Positions 17,771 through 27,061 are shown, counted from the stretch's first letter. The stretch: DNA of 64,000 nucleotides from Acidobacteria bacterium AB60 (GCA_008682415.1 VANK01000001.1:1240001-1304000); one strand, 5' to 3'. The notes: a model not told the origin generated them from the sequence alone. Made by a program: numbers and translations.

Positions 17771-19084
17771 ATGTTAGAGGAAAATGAGGCGAGTCAGAAT
17801 ACATATTGGAAGGAACCTGGATTTGCTACGAAGCCGGATGCTCGCAATGATAAGGTTGAGTTGACTCGTGGAGACTACCTAGAGAGCGTTCCACGTCCTC
17901 GAATCGTCGAGCGGCACGCAAGGCAAGTGGAGAACCGAGACAGAATTCCCCGCCGTGATTGGATTCTCATGCCCTTCCTCGGGCTATTTACAGTCACCTC
18001 TCTCTCGATGGCCCTCGAGTGGATCCCGCGAATAGCGTCTCCGCGTGCGACTGGGAACACAGCAACATGCGGTATCAATGATCCTTCGACAGGCGTCCGT
18101 GCAGTTCCGAATTGCAGCTACCGATCAACGGGGCTGGACGGATCACTTATTGAGTACGCCTTCAACAGCTGCGGCCATCGCGCAGGGATGGAGTGCGGTC
18201 CAAAACCTTCGGGCACTTATCGAATAGTCATGATCGGCTCTTCAATTGCGGAGGGTCTGTATGTTCAACGATCTAACTCCTTTGCTGCTCTTCTTCCTCT
18301 GGAGCTTTCGGAGCGCACCGGACGCAAGATCGAACTTTACAACGAAGGCATGATCTTTGGATTTTCACATTCCCAAACCCTCCGTTTTGATGACGCCCTA
18401 AGGCAGTCCCCGGATCTCCTCTTCTGGCCAATTAGCCCAGAGGATGTGCGATCTGCCTTGGAGCTTCTCCCTGACCACGACTCGCGTCAGGAAAGTAAGG
18501 CTGAGCGCCAGAAAAAGTTATGGCGACGCGCAAAAGCAATCCTTGATCCGAGGTCAACGATCGGGGCAGTCGGGGAGTTGTTCGATCGCACCGACGCAGC
18601 TATATGGCTCCGCAGTTTACTCTTCACGAGTGAGAACCAGTACCTGCGGTCGTATTTAATGCCGGGTAATGACTCGGCGGGTTTCCTCTTGACGGAACCC
18701 ACTTCGGGATGGAAAGACAGGCTGGCGCAATTCGACACAGATGCGGCCAACATCGAGGGGCGGGCAAAGGCGGCGGGCGTTCCCTTCGTTGCAACGCTTC
18801 TGCCATTCCGAGAACAAGCGGCCATGATATCAATGGGAGAATGGCCGGGGGGATATGACCCGTATAAGCTCGACAACGAACTGCGATCCATCATTACAAG
18901 ACATGGTGGAATATACGTGAGCGTTTTGGGAGACTTCCGCAACATACCTAACCCAGAGCGGCTTTACTTCCCGATCGATGGTCACCCCACGATCAGGGGA
19001 CACGCAGTGATCTCCCATATTCTGGCCAAGGAACTTACTGGAAAGATCGTTCAAGCACTCTCATCTAATAAAGCGGCGCGTTGA
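17771..19084 (+). CDS. membrane-anchored SGNH/GDSL-like hydrolase, possible polysaccharide O-acyl esterase or transferase
   Basis: The ATG at 17771 has a perfect GGAGG 8 bases upstream and is preferred over the overlapping GTG at 17750. The product has a charged cytoplasmic tail of about 65 residues, one membrane helix (ILMPFLGLFTVTSLSMAL) and an external SGNH domain. Block I reads MIGSSIAEGL (Ser nucleophile, GSS in place of GDS), and the C-terminal Asp/His block reads IDGHPTIRGHAVI. Distantly related AlgX/AlgJ-type proteins acetylate exported polysaccharides. Its place between the polymerase and further glycosyltransferases suggests it modifies the polymer, but the direction of the reaction is unknown. 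Confidence 0.65.
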   Translation: MLEENEASQNTYWKEPGFATKPDARNDKVELTRGDYLESVPRPRIVERHARQVENRDRIPRRDWILMPFLGLFTVTSLSMALEWIPRIASPRATGNTATCGINDPSTGVRAVPNCSYRSTGLDGSLIEYAFNSCGHRAGMECGPKPSGTYRIVMIGSSIAEGLYVQRSNSFAALLPLELSERTGRKIELYNEGMIFGFSHSQTLRFDDALRQSPDLLFWPISPEDVRSALELLPDHDSRQESKAERQKKLWRRAKAILDPRSTIGAVGELFDRTDAAIWLRSLLFTSENQYLRSYLMPGNDSAGFLLTEPTSGWKDRLAQFDTDAANIEGRAKAAGVPFVATLLPFREQAAMISMGEWPGGYDPYKLDNELRSIITRHGGIYVSVLGDFRNIPNPERLYFPIDGHPTIRGHAVISHILAKELTGKIVQALSSNKAAR

Positions 19085-19164
19085 TAAGAGCGAACGCACT
19101 GCTCCGGGGGATCTCATTTTCAGCTGTGGCTGGAAGGGATCTATCAAAGGATCAGAGTTAAAGC

Positions 19165-19998
19165 TTGATACGCAGAAAATCGCAGATGACAGTCATAGCG
19201 AACAAACTCGAAGGGTTTCTTGTGAGGCTCACCACCGTGTGTGACTGTACCACAACTGAAGACCGCTCGCCCTTTTCTCCGAGACGGCTGATCTTGCTGG
19301 TTCTGTTCGTCGCTGTTGCGAGCCTTTCTGTTTCTTCCGTGTTGCCAGCACAGGAATCAGGTGATACTCAGCCCGCGCCCACGCAATCCGAGACATCGCA
19401 AATTCGCGAATCTCTGCAACAGCGGCTCGAGGCTCAACACCGTCAGAACTCCGGCAGTCCTGACCTGGCGGGCAAAAAATCGCCGAGCATGGGCTCTGCA
19501 AGTGTTTTTGGGTCGAGAGCCCACGTAGGTTCCTGGGGCGGGGGCAACGGTTCAAGCTGGGTCGCTGGGCAAGGCAGCTTCTCCTCGAACGCGCAGAGCG
19601 CCAACGGTATCCGGATCACAGGTAGCGCGCTGACCCCGGTAAGCCCCACGAACACGCCGAAACCAACATTGAAGCAGTCGCCGGAGCTCACACGAGCGAT
19701 GTCCCGAGACAGCATGCCCACCACTCAGAAGCTGACGAGTCGTAGCGGCCTCGCACCCAGCCCCGCCGCATCGAAGAAGACTTCCGGCGTAAAGCCTCTC
19801 TCGAATCGTGGATTGCACGCGCCGCAATCGAGAAGCCTCAGTGATCGTTCCACGTCCGGCTTTGCTCCCGGGCACTCCCGAGCATCGACGGGGGGGCTGC
19901 CTACACCCAATCCGAAGTCTGCTTCCAAGAAGCCTAAGGAAGGCCGTTTGGGGCGTGCGCATTCAGAGCGCAACGGGGAGATCGAACACCGCGATTAA
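19165..19998 (+). CDS. low-complexity secreted or membrane-anchored protein of unknown function
   Basis: I do not recognise this family. The frame from TTG 19165 gives 277 residues; ATG 19186 is an alternative. There is a short cytoplasmic segment and then one hydrophobic helix (LILLVLFVAVASLSVSSV) ending near LPAQE, which could be a signal anchor or a late signal peptide. The rest is rich in Ser, Pro, Thr, Lys and Gly, with a Gly/Ser patch (VGSWGGGNGSSWVAGQG), and is probably disordered. It lies co-directionally inside the exopolysaccharide locus, about 80 bases after the SGNH gene. The lack of family matches and the low complexity leave some doubt that it is translated. Confidence 0.5.
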   Translation: MIRRKSQMTVIANKLEGFLVRLTTVCDCTTTEDRSPFSPRRLILLVLFVAVASLSVSSVLPAQESGDTQPAPTQSETSQIRESLQQRLEAQHRQNSGSPDLAGKKSPSMGSASVFGSRAHVGSWGGGNGSSWVAGQGSFSSNAQSANGIRITGSALTPVSPTNTPKPTLKQSPELTRAMSRDSMPTTQKLTSRSGLAPSPAASKKTSGVKPLSNRGLHAPQSRSLSDRSTSGFAPGHSRASTGGLPTPNPKSASKKPKEGRLGRAHSERNGEIEHRD

Positions 19999-20107
19999 TC
20001 TACGGATCGCATCGTGCTGTGCCGAATCCCGACGCCCTAGTAACTGGGAACTCGATAAGTCGTGCCAACCATCTTCTCCTAACACACTTAAAAACCTCGA
20101 ACGCCAC

Positions 20108-21061
20108 ATGACCCTTCCAAGCGTTGCCATTGTGATCCCGACTAGAAATCGCCACGAAGCACTTATCAGGTGCATCGGGCGACTTATCCCCTATGTTCAG
20201 CAACACCCGGAGTGCCATTTCCTAATCTCAGATGATGGAGACGCCCCCAGCACTTCCGCGGTACTCCTGCAAGAGTTTGGGCCGATTCCGGTGACGCAAG
20301 GGCCGCGTCGCGGGCCGGCCGCGAACCGCAATCACGGAGCGCGATGCGCGACGGAAGATCTGGTCGTCTTCCTAGATGACGACTGCACTCCTGACCCTCA
20401 ACTTATTGCGGCCTATCAACAGGCAGCCATTAGCAATCTTGAGGTTGGAGTATTCGAGGGGCGAATCAGCGCCGAGGGAGAAGTTACTACCTTTGCCGAC
20501 GCGGCACCTTCCAATGAGACCGGGGGATATCTCTGGTCCTGCAACTTTGCGATTCGGCGCGAGTTATTCCTCCGGCTTGGAGGATTTGATGAGCGCTTTC
20601 CTTTCGCGGCTGTTGAAGATGTCGACTTCCACTTTCGCGTGAAGAATGAATCGAGCGTCCTCTTTCTCCCAGATGCTCGCGTTTGGCACAAGATGGAGCG
20701 GAAGCTCGGCTGGAAGGTCGTACAACATCACACGCTCTCGGTCCTGCTTTTTCTGCATATCCATGGACTGGAAGCAACGGGCAAGAGTCCTGTTTTTTTC
20801 TTGCGGATGGCGGTAAAAAGCCTGATCTATACCACGGCGAGGCATGTGCGGGCTGGAACCATCAAGTATCCGTCCTACTTGCTTTTTCGTGTCTGGTCTA
20901 ATCTCCTTCTTGCTCTGATCACATTTTTTTGGAAGTCGCACGGCGCTCTTTCGCGATGGCTGTATCCTCCATGCTGCACTTCCTGCGAATCGATACACGC
21001 AGTGCTAGCCGCGCCGGAACAGCCGTGGCTGCCCTTGGGCCGAAGCCCGGAAAGCGTGTAA
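20108..21061 (+). CDS. family 2 glycosyltransferase (GT-A)
   Basis: The ATG at 20108 starts right before the GT2 first strand (SVAIVIPTRNRHEALIRCI); the longer frame upstream overlaps the preceding gene and is rejected. The 317-residue product has the DDD nucleotide-sugar/metal motif in VVFLDDDCTPDP and the acceptor-site ED motif in AAVEDVDFHFRV. A C-terminal pair of hydrophobic helices (TIKYPSYLLFRVWSNLLLALITFFW) probably anchors it to the inner membrane. It is a repeat-unit glycosyltransferase candidate. Confidence 0.82.
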   Translation: MTLPSVAIVIPTRNRHEALIRCIGRLIPYVQQHPECHFLISDDGDAPSTSAVLLQEFGPIPVTQGPRRGPAANRNHGARCATEDLVVFLDDDCTPDPQLIAAYQQAAISNLEVGVFEGRISAEGEVTTFADAAPSNETGGYLWSCNFAIRRELFLRLGGFDERFPFAAVEDVDFHFRVKNESSVLFLPDARVWHKMERKLGWKVVQHHTLSVLLFLHIHGLEATGKSPVFFLRMAVKSLIYTTARHVRAGTIKYPSYLLFRVWSNLLLALITFFWKSHGALSRWLYPPCCTSCESIHAVLAAPEQPWLPLGRSPESV

Positions 21062-21126
21062 GGGAAACGCCCCGAACGGTTTTTCCTACCTGGTCATGCA
21101 CGCGTTCGCGTCGCGAGGATTAGTTT

Positions 21127-22269
21127 TTGGGAATCAGAAGAAACTTGCTGGATTTTTCCGTGGCTTTGATGCGGGCCGCATACCCGATGCGGCGGGCGAC
21201 AAAGCCAGTCAAGATCTTTGTCCTACGTAACAATGACCTGGGGGATGTTGCCGTCATAACTCCGCTGTTTCAAGCGCTGAAGAATCAGTTCCCGGACGCG
21301 CAGATCGTGGTCGGCGTCTGCACCGCCTCAAAAGATATCCTGAAACACAACCCGTATGTGTCTGAAGTTGCGGACTGCAACGCACCGTGGCATAATCACC
21401 GCTCGCCCGGCAAGAGCCTCACGGCAGCCCTCGGTTACATCTTCAGGTCACCTGAAGTTAAGAAGCTGCAAACCTACAAATTCGATATTGGGATCGACGT
21501 TCTCGGCAGTCCATTTGGGTCGATACTCATGATGCGGTTGAGGATCCCCATCAGGCTTGGAAGAAAGGGCTATGCTGGAGGACATACCGGCGCAACTGCG
21601 TATCTGGAGAATACGACCACCGAATCGGTGGCAAAGGGCGTTCTAGGTTTTGCGTCGTTACTGAGCCCCAACGCAAAGCTAGAGTCTGATACGAAACCGC
21701 AGCTTTTTCTTTCACCAGACGAAGTGGAGAAAGCACGGCATACCTGGCAGGAAATGGGATGGAACTGCGGCAAGAGCGGTCCCCGAATTGTCTTCGCACC
21801 CGGAGCGGGAGTGCCAGCCAAGCAATGGCCCGCGGAGCACTTTGCGGCGCTTGCGAAGCGACTTTCTCCACAGTTCTGCGGGTGTATTCTTGGCTCCCGC
21901 GAAGACTACGAGGCGGGAGAACTCATTCGTGAGGCCTCACGCGAGTGGACCAACAAGTGTGGCAGTGTCACAATTCGTGACTCAATGGCGCTCATCTCCC
22001 TCGCCGACCTGTTGGTTTGCAACTCCAGCTTTGTTATGCACGTTGCATCAGGTTTCAATAAGCCTTCAGTGGTCGTGCTCACCCGAATCCTGGATCCGAC
22101 GATTCACAGGTTTTTCTGGGAAGTGGAGGGGCTCCATCACGCGCTCTATCCGGAAGGCGATGCGTCACACGTGTCAGTTGACGCCGTTGAGCAGGGTGTA
22201 AGGAAAGCCCTAGCGGCGGGTACCGGTTCGGCAGCAGTCCTTACCGCTCTTCAGGACGATGTTCGGTAG
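21127..22269 (+). CDS. family 9 glycosyltransferase (heptosyltransferase-like)
   Basis: The TTG at 21127 follows GAGGA by 7 bases. The 380-residue product shows the GT9 N-terminal signature RNNDLGDVAVITPLFQALK and the donor-site strand FAPGAGVPAKQWPAEHFAALAKRL. A Rossmann-type C-terminal half follows (SLADLLVCNSSFVMHVASG, where LPS heptosyltransferases have the ADP-sugar pocket). True heptose use is not established. Its last 19 bases overlap the 3' end of a convergent gene on the other strand. Confidence 0.82.
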   Translation: MGIRRNLLDFSVALMRAAYPMRRATKPVKIFVLRNNDLGDVAVITPLFQALKNQFPDAQIVVGVCTASKDILKHNPYVSEVADCNAPWHNHRSPGKSLTAALGYIFRSPEVKKLQTYKFDIGIDVLGSPFGSILMMRLRIPIRLGRKGYAGGHTGATAYLENTTTESVAKGVLGFASLLSPNAKLESDTKPQLFLSPDEVEKARHTWQEMGWNCGKSGPRIVFAPGAGVPAKQWPAEHFAALAKRLSPQFCGCILGSREDYEAGELIREASREWTNKCGSVTIRDSMALISLADLLVCNSSFVMHVASGFNKPSVVVLTRILDPTIHRFFWEVEGLHHALYPEGDASHVSVDAVEQGVRKALAAGTGSAAVLTALQDDVR

Positions 22270-23210
22270 AATCGGCCCACGGCACTTGCCAACTTCAGGC
22301 TCGAGCGCTGCAAACGGACCTGTGCGGGACCGAATAACCGAAGGGGATGATCCGCGTAATTCCAGAAATGTTTGTCTGCTGTGGAAGGAGGACGTCCAGA
22401 TAGTGCATCCCGGACGAATCGTTTCTTCCATGGCTTATTACCTTCCACAGCATGCGACATGGTGTAGCCAGCTGCCGCGAAATCCATTCCTTCGAGTCCG
22501 AGGATCGATAGCGGATCATCCGTAGTCATGAGGGCTGCGTTAAGCATGTCCTGGTCACCTACGAAGGCATCTTCGCGCGCTGCGAATTTCACCGCGTCGA
22601 CCATCATACTTCTGGTCTGCACGAAGTGGTTGATAAGGGCTGCCCACACTTCGATTGTGCCCTGCAGAGAACGAGGCACCCCAACGAACCCGCTATTTAC
22701 GTAATATTCGCTGGACCTAATCGGATCATATCCAGCCTCGTTCGCCAACCTGCGCCAGCCAGCTCGCCAGGGATGGCCGGACGGGACGAGCGGATAGCAA
22801 GCATCGAGGCAAAGGGCCAGCCCTTCCTTGAACCACCGCTCGAAGAAGTTCCAACTGCCGTGCACCGTGATGTCAGCATCGAAAAATACAGCACCACCGG
22901 CGTCCGGAGCTGCTTCGTTCAGCACATGCAGCAGGAAGCGGGGCTTATCGAGACTCAGGTTGCGACCTGTTGGCCATTCGATTAGCTGAACCTGGAAGTC
23001 GTCCCGAACATGCAAGAAATGATTCCCGCCGTCACGAACAGCGCCGGATGCCCATGGCGGGAGTGGCGGCACGTAGCCAACGCACATTGTTCCGCGAAAG
23101 CCATTACGATATAGAGAATTGGCCAAACATCCGGCACCCAAATGATAGTGGCCACTATAGAGCGTGCATGGGATAAATCCAGTAGATACATCTGGGATAG
23201 GCCGAACCAT
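22251..23210 (-). CDS. putative GT-A-fold glycosyltransferase on the opposite strand
   Basis: The ATG at 23210 is preferred because the protein then starts MVRPIPDVSTGFIPCTLYSG; a longer frame to 23264 adds non-family residues. The product has 319 residues. The motif FFDADITVHGSWNFFERW contains a D-x-D metal/nucleotide-sugar motif as in GT8-like and related GT-A enzymes. SEYYVNSGFVGVPRS and FVGDQDMLNAAL are also typical of this fold, so the call is putative but supported. It is the only minus-strand gene in the exopolysaccharide locus. It is divergent from the next GT4 gene, with 152 bases between them, and its stop overlaps the GT9 gene. Confidence 0.65.
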   Translation of the reverse strand: MVRPIPDVSTGFIPCTLYSGHYHLGAGCLANSLYRNGFRGTMCVGYVPPLPPWASGAVRDGGNHFLHVRDDFQVQLIEWPTGRNLSLDKPRFLLHVLNEAAPDAGGAVFFDADITVHGSWNFFERWFKEGLALCLDACYPLVPSGHPWRAGWRRLANEAGYDPIRSSEYYVNSGFVGVPRSLQGTIEVWAALINHFVQTRSMMVDAVKFAAREDAFVGDQDMLNAALMTTDDPLSILGLEGMDFAAAGYTMSHAVEGNKPWKKRFVRDALSGRPPSTADKHFWNYADHPLRLFGPAQVRLQRSSLKLASAVGRFYRTSS

Positions 23211-23362
23211 TGCGCCGAGTCTAGCAGCGCATGACGCGCTTGTCCAGCTACTCTTCGCAGCCACGATATCACATTGGTTGACCTTTTACCTGCGCCTAAG
23301 ATGCGACCATTCAACGTCGTGGCCGACTCTGTGACTTATCCACGTTTTCGGAGAATCATATT

Positions 23363-24451
23363 ATGCGTGTAGCAATTGCCTGTTGCGGGCTGGAACATGT
23401 TCGTCGGGGGTTTGAGTCAGCCGCACGGGAATTATTCAATGCCTTGTCCGGCCAGGTCGATGTGATTCTCTTCAAGGGGTCAGGACCGCGCAAGACAAAT
23501 GAGATCGTAGTGCCCTGCCTGCGCCGCGATTTTCTTATGCGATTCATGAATCCTCAGCGAGCTTTCTATTGGGAACAGATAACATTCGCCATCGGTCTTC
23601 TTCCCTATCTATTCTTCAAGAAAATCGATGTCGTGCACTTCAGCGAGGGCAATCTTGGAAACGCGTTAACGCGTTTCCTTCGCTGGACGAGATCTCCGAT
23701 CAAGCTATTACTTTGGAATGGCGGTCCTCTAAGTCCCCAACACTTCAAGCGGGACTTATTCATTCAGCAGGTGTCTCAGGAGGGTCTTGATCTAGCATTA
23801 GAGTACGGGATAGAACCGGCACGGATGCACCTGATACCGTACGGACTTGCTCCAGAGACACTAGTCATTGATGCGCCTCGAGAGGCAGCGAGGCGGCGGC
23901 TCGGATTTCCCGAAGATGCGTTCCTGGTTCTTTCGCTCGCGGCGCTGAACAAAGAACATAAGAGGCTTGACTATTTGATTCAAGAGGTAGCCGAGGCGGG
24001 AGATAAGTCACTTTTCTTATGCATGGCGGGAGAACCGAGCAATGAGACCGAGGAATTGAAAGAACTGGCCCAGACACTCTTGCCGGGCCGTCACCGATTT
24101 ATGACGGTGCCCAGGGAGCGCGTCCCGGAGTTGCTGGCATCAGCCGATCTTTTCGTACACGCGGCTCTGGCGGAGGGATTTGGGATGGTACTTCTGGAAG
24201 CATGCGCGGCGGGAGTGCCGCTCGTCTGCGCGGACAAGCCGCACTTCCGCTGGGTTTTGGGAGACGCAGCGCTCTACATCGATATGACAGCGGCTGGCGC
24301 GCTCTCGTCTACCATCCGACGGCTGGCCAACGACCAAGAACTGCTTGCGCGACAGAGTAAACTGGGAGTTGCCCGAGTCGATGGATATTTCAGCTGGAAA
24401 GTGCTTCTTCCGCAGTATCTCGAGATGTATGAAGTCGTATGCAAATCCTAA
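23363..24451 (+). CDS. family 4 glycosyltransferase (GT-B)
   Basis: The ATG at 23363 follows GGAGA at a good distance. The 362-residue product has the GT4 N-terminal strand MRVAIACCGLEHVRRGFESA. The donor region includes LVLSLAALNKEHKRLDYLIQEV and a C-terminal signature HAALAEGFGMVLLEACAAGVP with the E-x7-E pair. The gene opens a second plus-strand block (GT4, acetyltransferase, flippase) downstream of the reversed gene, with its own intergenic region as probable promoter. Confidence 0.85.
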   Translation: MRVAIACCGLEHVRRGFESAARELFNALSGQVDVILFKGSGPRKTNEIVVPCLRRDFLMRFMNPQRAFYWEQITFAIGLLPYLFFKKIDVVHFSEGNLGNALTRFLRWTRSPIKLLLWNGGPLSPQHFKRDLFIQQVSQEGLDLALEYGIEPARMHLIPYGLAPETLVIDAPREAARRRLGFPEDAFLVLSLAALNKEHKRLDYLIQEVAEAGDKSLFLCMAGEPSNETEELKELAQTLLPGRHRFMTVPRERVPELLASADLFVHAALAEGFGMVLLEACAAGVPLVCADKPHFRWVLGDAALYIDMTAAGALSSTIRRLANDQELLARQSKLGVARVDGYFSWKVLLPQYLEMYEVVCKS

Positions 24452-24507
24452 ACTAAGGGAGGGAGCACTTTGTTGCGAACATGCGATCCGATTAGGAGCT
24501 GGTACGA

Positions 24508-24984
24508 ATGAAGAGCTTGATCTCTCGGATTCTAGACAAGGTCCTCTCCTGGCACGAATCATATAAGAAAGAAAACCTCAAATCATCGCTTGGCTCCTGT
24601 GGCGCTCGCGTTTGGCTTGGTCATGAGGTAATCATCTGGAGCACCGACAACGTTATTCTCGAAGATGACGTCGCGATTAACAGTTTTACTCATGTCTTCG
24701 GCGCCGGCGGTGTGCGTATTGGAGCGCGTACGCTCATATCCGCGTGCTGCTCCATCTCTTCGGTGACTCATCCCGAGCCGGTGGCTGAGCGGAGAATCGG
24801 AATCGAGCTGCCAGTGGTAATTGAAGAAGACTGCTGGCTTGGAACGGGAGCGATCGTGCTTCCGGGTGTACGAATCGGCAAGGGTAGCATCGTTGCGGCT
24901 GGAGCCGTTGTCACAAAAGACATCCCTCCCCTTTCGGTTGCGATGGGAGTTCCCGCCCGCGTTGTTCGCCAAATCAGGACATAG
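24508..24984 (+). CDS. left-handed beta-helix acyltransferase (hexapeptide, WcaF/maltose-acetyltransferase type)
   Basis: The ATG at 24508 has AGGAG 9 bases upstream. The 158-residue product has hexapeptide repeats (VILEDDVAINSF, VRIGARTLISA, CWLGTGAIVLPGVRIGKGSIVAAGAVVTKDI) that fold as a left-handed beta-helix trimer. The catalytic His sits in SSVTHPEP, and the C-terminal VAMGVPARVVRQI is the usual acetyltransferase ending. It probably transfers an acetyl group from acetyl-CoA to a sugar of the polysaccharide precursor in the cytoplasm. The flippase gene starts 9 bases downstream. Confidence 0.88.
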   Translation: MKSLISRILDKVLSWHESYKKENLKSSLGSCGARVWLGHEVIIWSTDNVILEDDVAINSFTHVFGAGGVRIGARTLISACCSISSVTHPEPVAERRIGIELPVVIEEDCWLGTGAIVLPGVRIGKGSIVAAGAVVTKDIPPLSVAMGVPARVVRQIRT

Positions 24985-24993
24985 AAGCGCTAA

Positions 24994-26289
24994 ATGACAT
25001 ATACAATCTTTTCCCGGATAAGCCGTCGCGTTTCCACCTTTGTTGGGGGCCAAAGTTCGGTTCAGCTATTGAATGCCGTAACTGGCCTCTTACTCCTGCG
25101 CCTGCTTTCTAAGCCGGAGTTTGCGATCTACTCCATTGCGCTGGGGCTGCAGGGAACCATCGCGATCCTCACGGATCTTGGCTTCGGGGGGGCCATTGGC
25201 GGTCTGGTAGGGACTCGCTATCGGGACAGGCGGGTTTTGGGGAGCTATATCGGAGCAGCCAGTTACATAAGGCGCATCTTGATGCTCATTGTCAGTGTGA
25301 TTGCTGTGATCTCCGTTGCCGCGCTTCGAAACGTGCCCATCGAAGGCCACAGCAGCAAAGAAGTCGTCTTTCTTGCGTGCGCAGTGTTGGTGACCGTGCA
25401 GTTTCAGGCATGGGCTTCGTACTATGAGGTGCCGCTACTTTTGAACAACCGGCTCGTCTCCTACTACAGCCCGCAAATTGCTGCAGCGGTTGTTCGCCTG
25501 GCCAGCGCTCTCGTATTGTTCTACCTGCACCTGATTACATCGACGACGATGGTGCTTGCCAATACTTTGAGCATCGTATTGATGGGTCTGTCGTACCGGT
25601 ACCTCTCACGGCCATGGATTGAAGTACCAAAGGCGCTCCCACGGGAGCAGGCCAAGGAAATGATTCGCTTTCTGCTGCCTCTTGTTCCCGGCTCCGTGTA
25701 CCAGGCTTTACAGGGACAGGTCTCATTATTTCTGATCACGGTGTTCGGACATGTCGGACAGATTGCGGAGGTGGCAGCGGCGGGTAGAATTGGCCAACTG
25801 TTCCTACTTCTCAACTCCTCGAACAATGTGCTTGTCGGACCATTTTTTGCAAAGACGCCGCGTTCCCTTTTCCCGCGTCGGTATCTTTATTCACTTTGCG
25901 CTTTCGGCGCCGTTGCCGCCCTCGTGGCACTCTCGGCGTACGAGGCTCCCGGACTTTATCTTCTATTGCTCGGAGCGAAATACCGGGACTTGACCGCACA
26001 GGTGCAACTGGTTGTCTATGCATCGGCGATCGCGTACTTTGCAGGCGCAATGTGGGCGGTAGCCGTGGCCCGGAAGTGGATATTCTGGTGGAGTGGGTCG
26101 TTGCAAATCGTGCTGCTGACCGCGATACAGATCGTTTGCGCTTTAACGCTGCCTTTGAATACGTCCGAAGGAGTTCTCATGATGGGCATCTTCACTGCCT
26201 TGGGCGCCCTGCTCGTGCAGGTCGTTCATGTGGCTCAGGGCATGTTCGCGCACGCTAGAATGCAAGAGACGGAAGCGGTGCCCTCGTAG
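24994..26289 (+). CDS. Wzx-like polysaccharide flippase
   Basis: This 431-residue protein has about twelve predicted membrane helices. It begins FVGGQSSVQLLNAVTGLLLLRLLSKPEFAIY, the characteristic first helices of the MOP/PST exporter superfamily, and has the small-residue-rich loop LTDLGFGGAIGGLVG. It lies 9 bases after the acetyltransferase gene, so it is in the same operon. Its task is inferred to be flipping the undecaprenyl-linked repeat unit to the periplasmic face for the Wzy-like polymerase. It is the last polysaccharide gene of the locus. Confidence 0.82.
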   Translation: MTYTIFSRISRRVSTFVGGQSSVQLLNAVTGLLLLRLLSKPEFAIYSIALGLQGTIAILTDLGFGGAIGGLVGTRYRDRRVLGSYIGAASYIRRILMLIVSVIAVISVAALRNVPIEGHSSKEVVFLACAVLVTVQFQAWASYYEVPLLLNNRLVSYYSPQIAAAVVRLASALVLFYLHLITSTTMVLANTLSIVLMGLSYRYLSRPWIEVPKALPREQAKEMIRFLLPLVPGSVYQALQGQVSLFLITVFGHVGQIAEVAAAGRIGQLFLLLNSSNNVLVGPFFAKTPRSLFPRRYLYSLCAFGAVAALVALSAYEAPGLYLLLLGAKYRDLTAQVQLVVYASAIAYFAGAMWAVAVARKWIFWWSGSLQIVLLTAIQIVCALTLPLNTSEGVLMMGIFTALGALLVQVVHVAQGMFAHARMQETEAVPS

Positions 26290-26322
26290 AGTCCGCTGCC
26301 GATTGCCGATGAAGAGGTCGGA

Positions 26323-27015
26323 ATGCTGGTTGAGAGTTTGAGAGATGCGGTTCTCGAGGCGAATCTGGAGATTCAGCGCCAGGGACTTGTACTGTACACG
26401 TTCGGCAATGCCAGCGGTATTGATCGTCAGCAGGGCCTGGTTGCCATCAAGCCCAGCGGAGTGCCCTATGAGAAGCTCAAAGCGTCGGATCTGGTCATTA
26501 CCGACCTGGATGGCAAAGTCGTCGAGGGCACGCTCAATCCCTCCTCTGACCTGGCGACTCACCTGCTGCTCTATCGCGAGTTTCCGACCATAGGCGGTGT
26601 CGTGCACACTCACTCGGAGTTCGGGACGTCGTGGGCCCAGGCCGGGCTGCCGATTCCCTGCTATGGCACGACGCACGCGGACTATTTCCGCGGCGACATT
26701 CCGGTAACGCCGCCGCTCACCGATGAGCAGATCGAGACCGCCTACGAATTGAACACGGGCAAAGTGATCGTCGAGCGATTCCGCTCTCTTGACCCGCTCG
26801 CAACTCCAGGCGTGCTAGTGGCCGGACATGCGCCATTTGCCTGGGGGCGGACCGCGGCGGCGGCCGCACACAACGCCGTGGTGCTCGAGTACATAGCACG
26901 CATGGCCTTCCGCGGCATTCTGATCAACCCGCAAATGACGCAGGTTTCAGCGGCGCTGCAGCGGAAGCATTACGAACGCAAACACGGACCCAAGGCCACC
27001 TACGGACAGCGCTGA
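26323..27015 (+). CDS. araD: L-ribulose-5-phosphate 4-epimerase
   Basis: The ATG at 26323 follows GAAGAGG by 5 bases. The length (230 residues) equals that of E. coli AraD. The class II aldolase fold shows the zinc-ligand pair HTHSEFGT, a third His in AGHAPFAWG, and the phosphate-binding GNASG and KPSG loops. The enzyme interconverts L-ribulose 5-phosphate and D-xylulose 5-phosphate in the cytoplasm. No araA or araB is adjacent. The gene follows the flippase by 33 bases and is closed by a strong terminator, so it may be read through from the exopolysaccharide operon. Confidence 0.92.
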   Translation: MLVESLRDAVLEANLEIQRQGLVLYTFGNASGIDRQQGLVAIKPSGVPYEKLKASDLVITDLDGKVVEGTLNPSSDLATHLLLYREFPTIGGVVHTHSEFGTSWAQAGLPIPCYGTTHADYFRGDIPVTPPLTDEQIETAYELNTGKVIVERFRSLDPLATPGVLVAGHAPFAWGRTAAAAAHNAVVLEYIARMAFRGILINPQMTQVSAALQRKHYERKHGPKATYGQR

Positions 27016-27037
27016 CGGGTTCTCCAGGATGGAAGTG

Positions 27038-27061
27038 AAGCCGCTCTCATGAGCGGCTTTT
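27038..27061 (+). terminator. rho-independent terminator after araD
   Basis: A perfect 9-bp stem, AAGCCGCTC (27038-27046) and GAGCGGCTT (27051-27059), closes a TCAT loop and is followed by T residues and TGCATTTT. It lies 22 bases after the araD stop. It ends the exopolysaccharide/araD transcription unit ahead of the convergent LysR gene. Confidence 0.85.
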
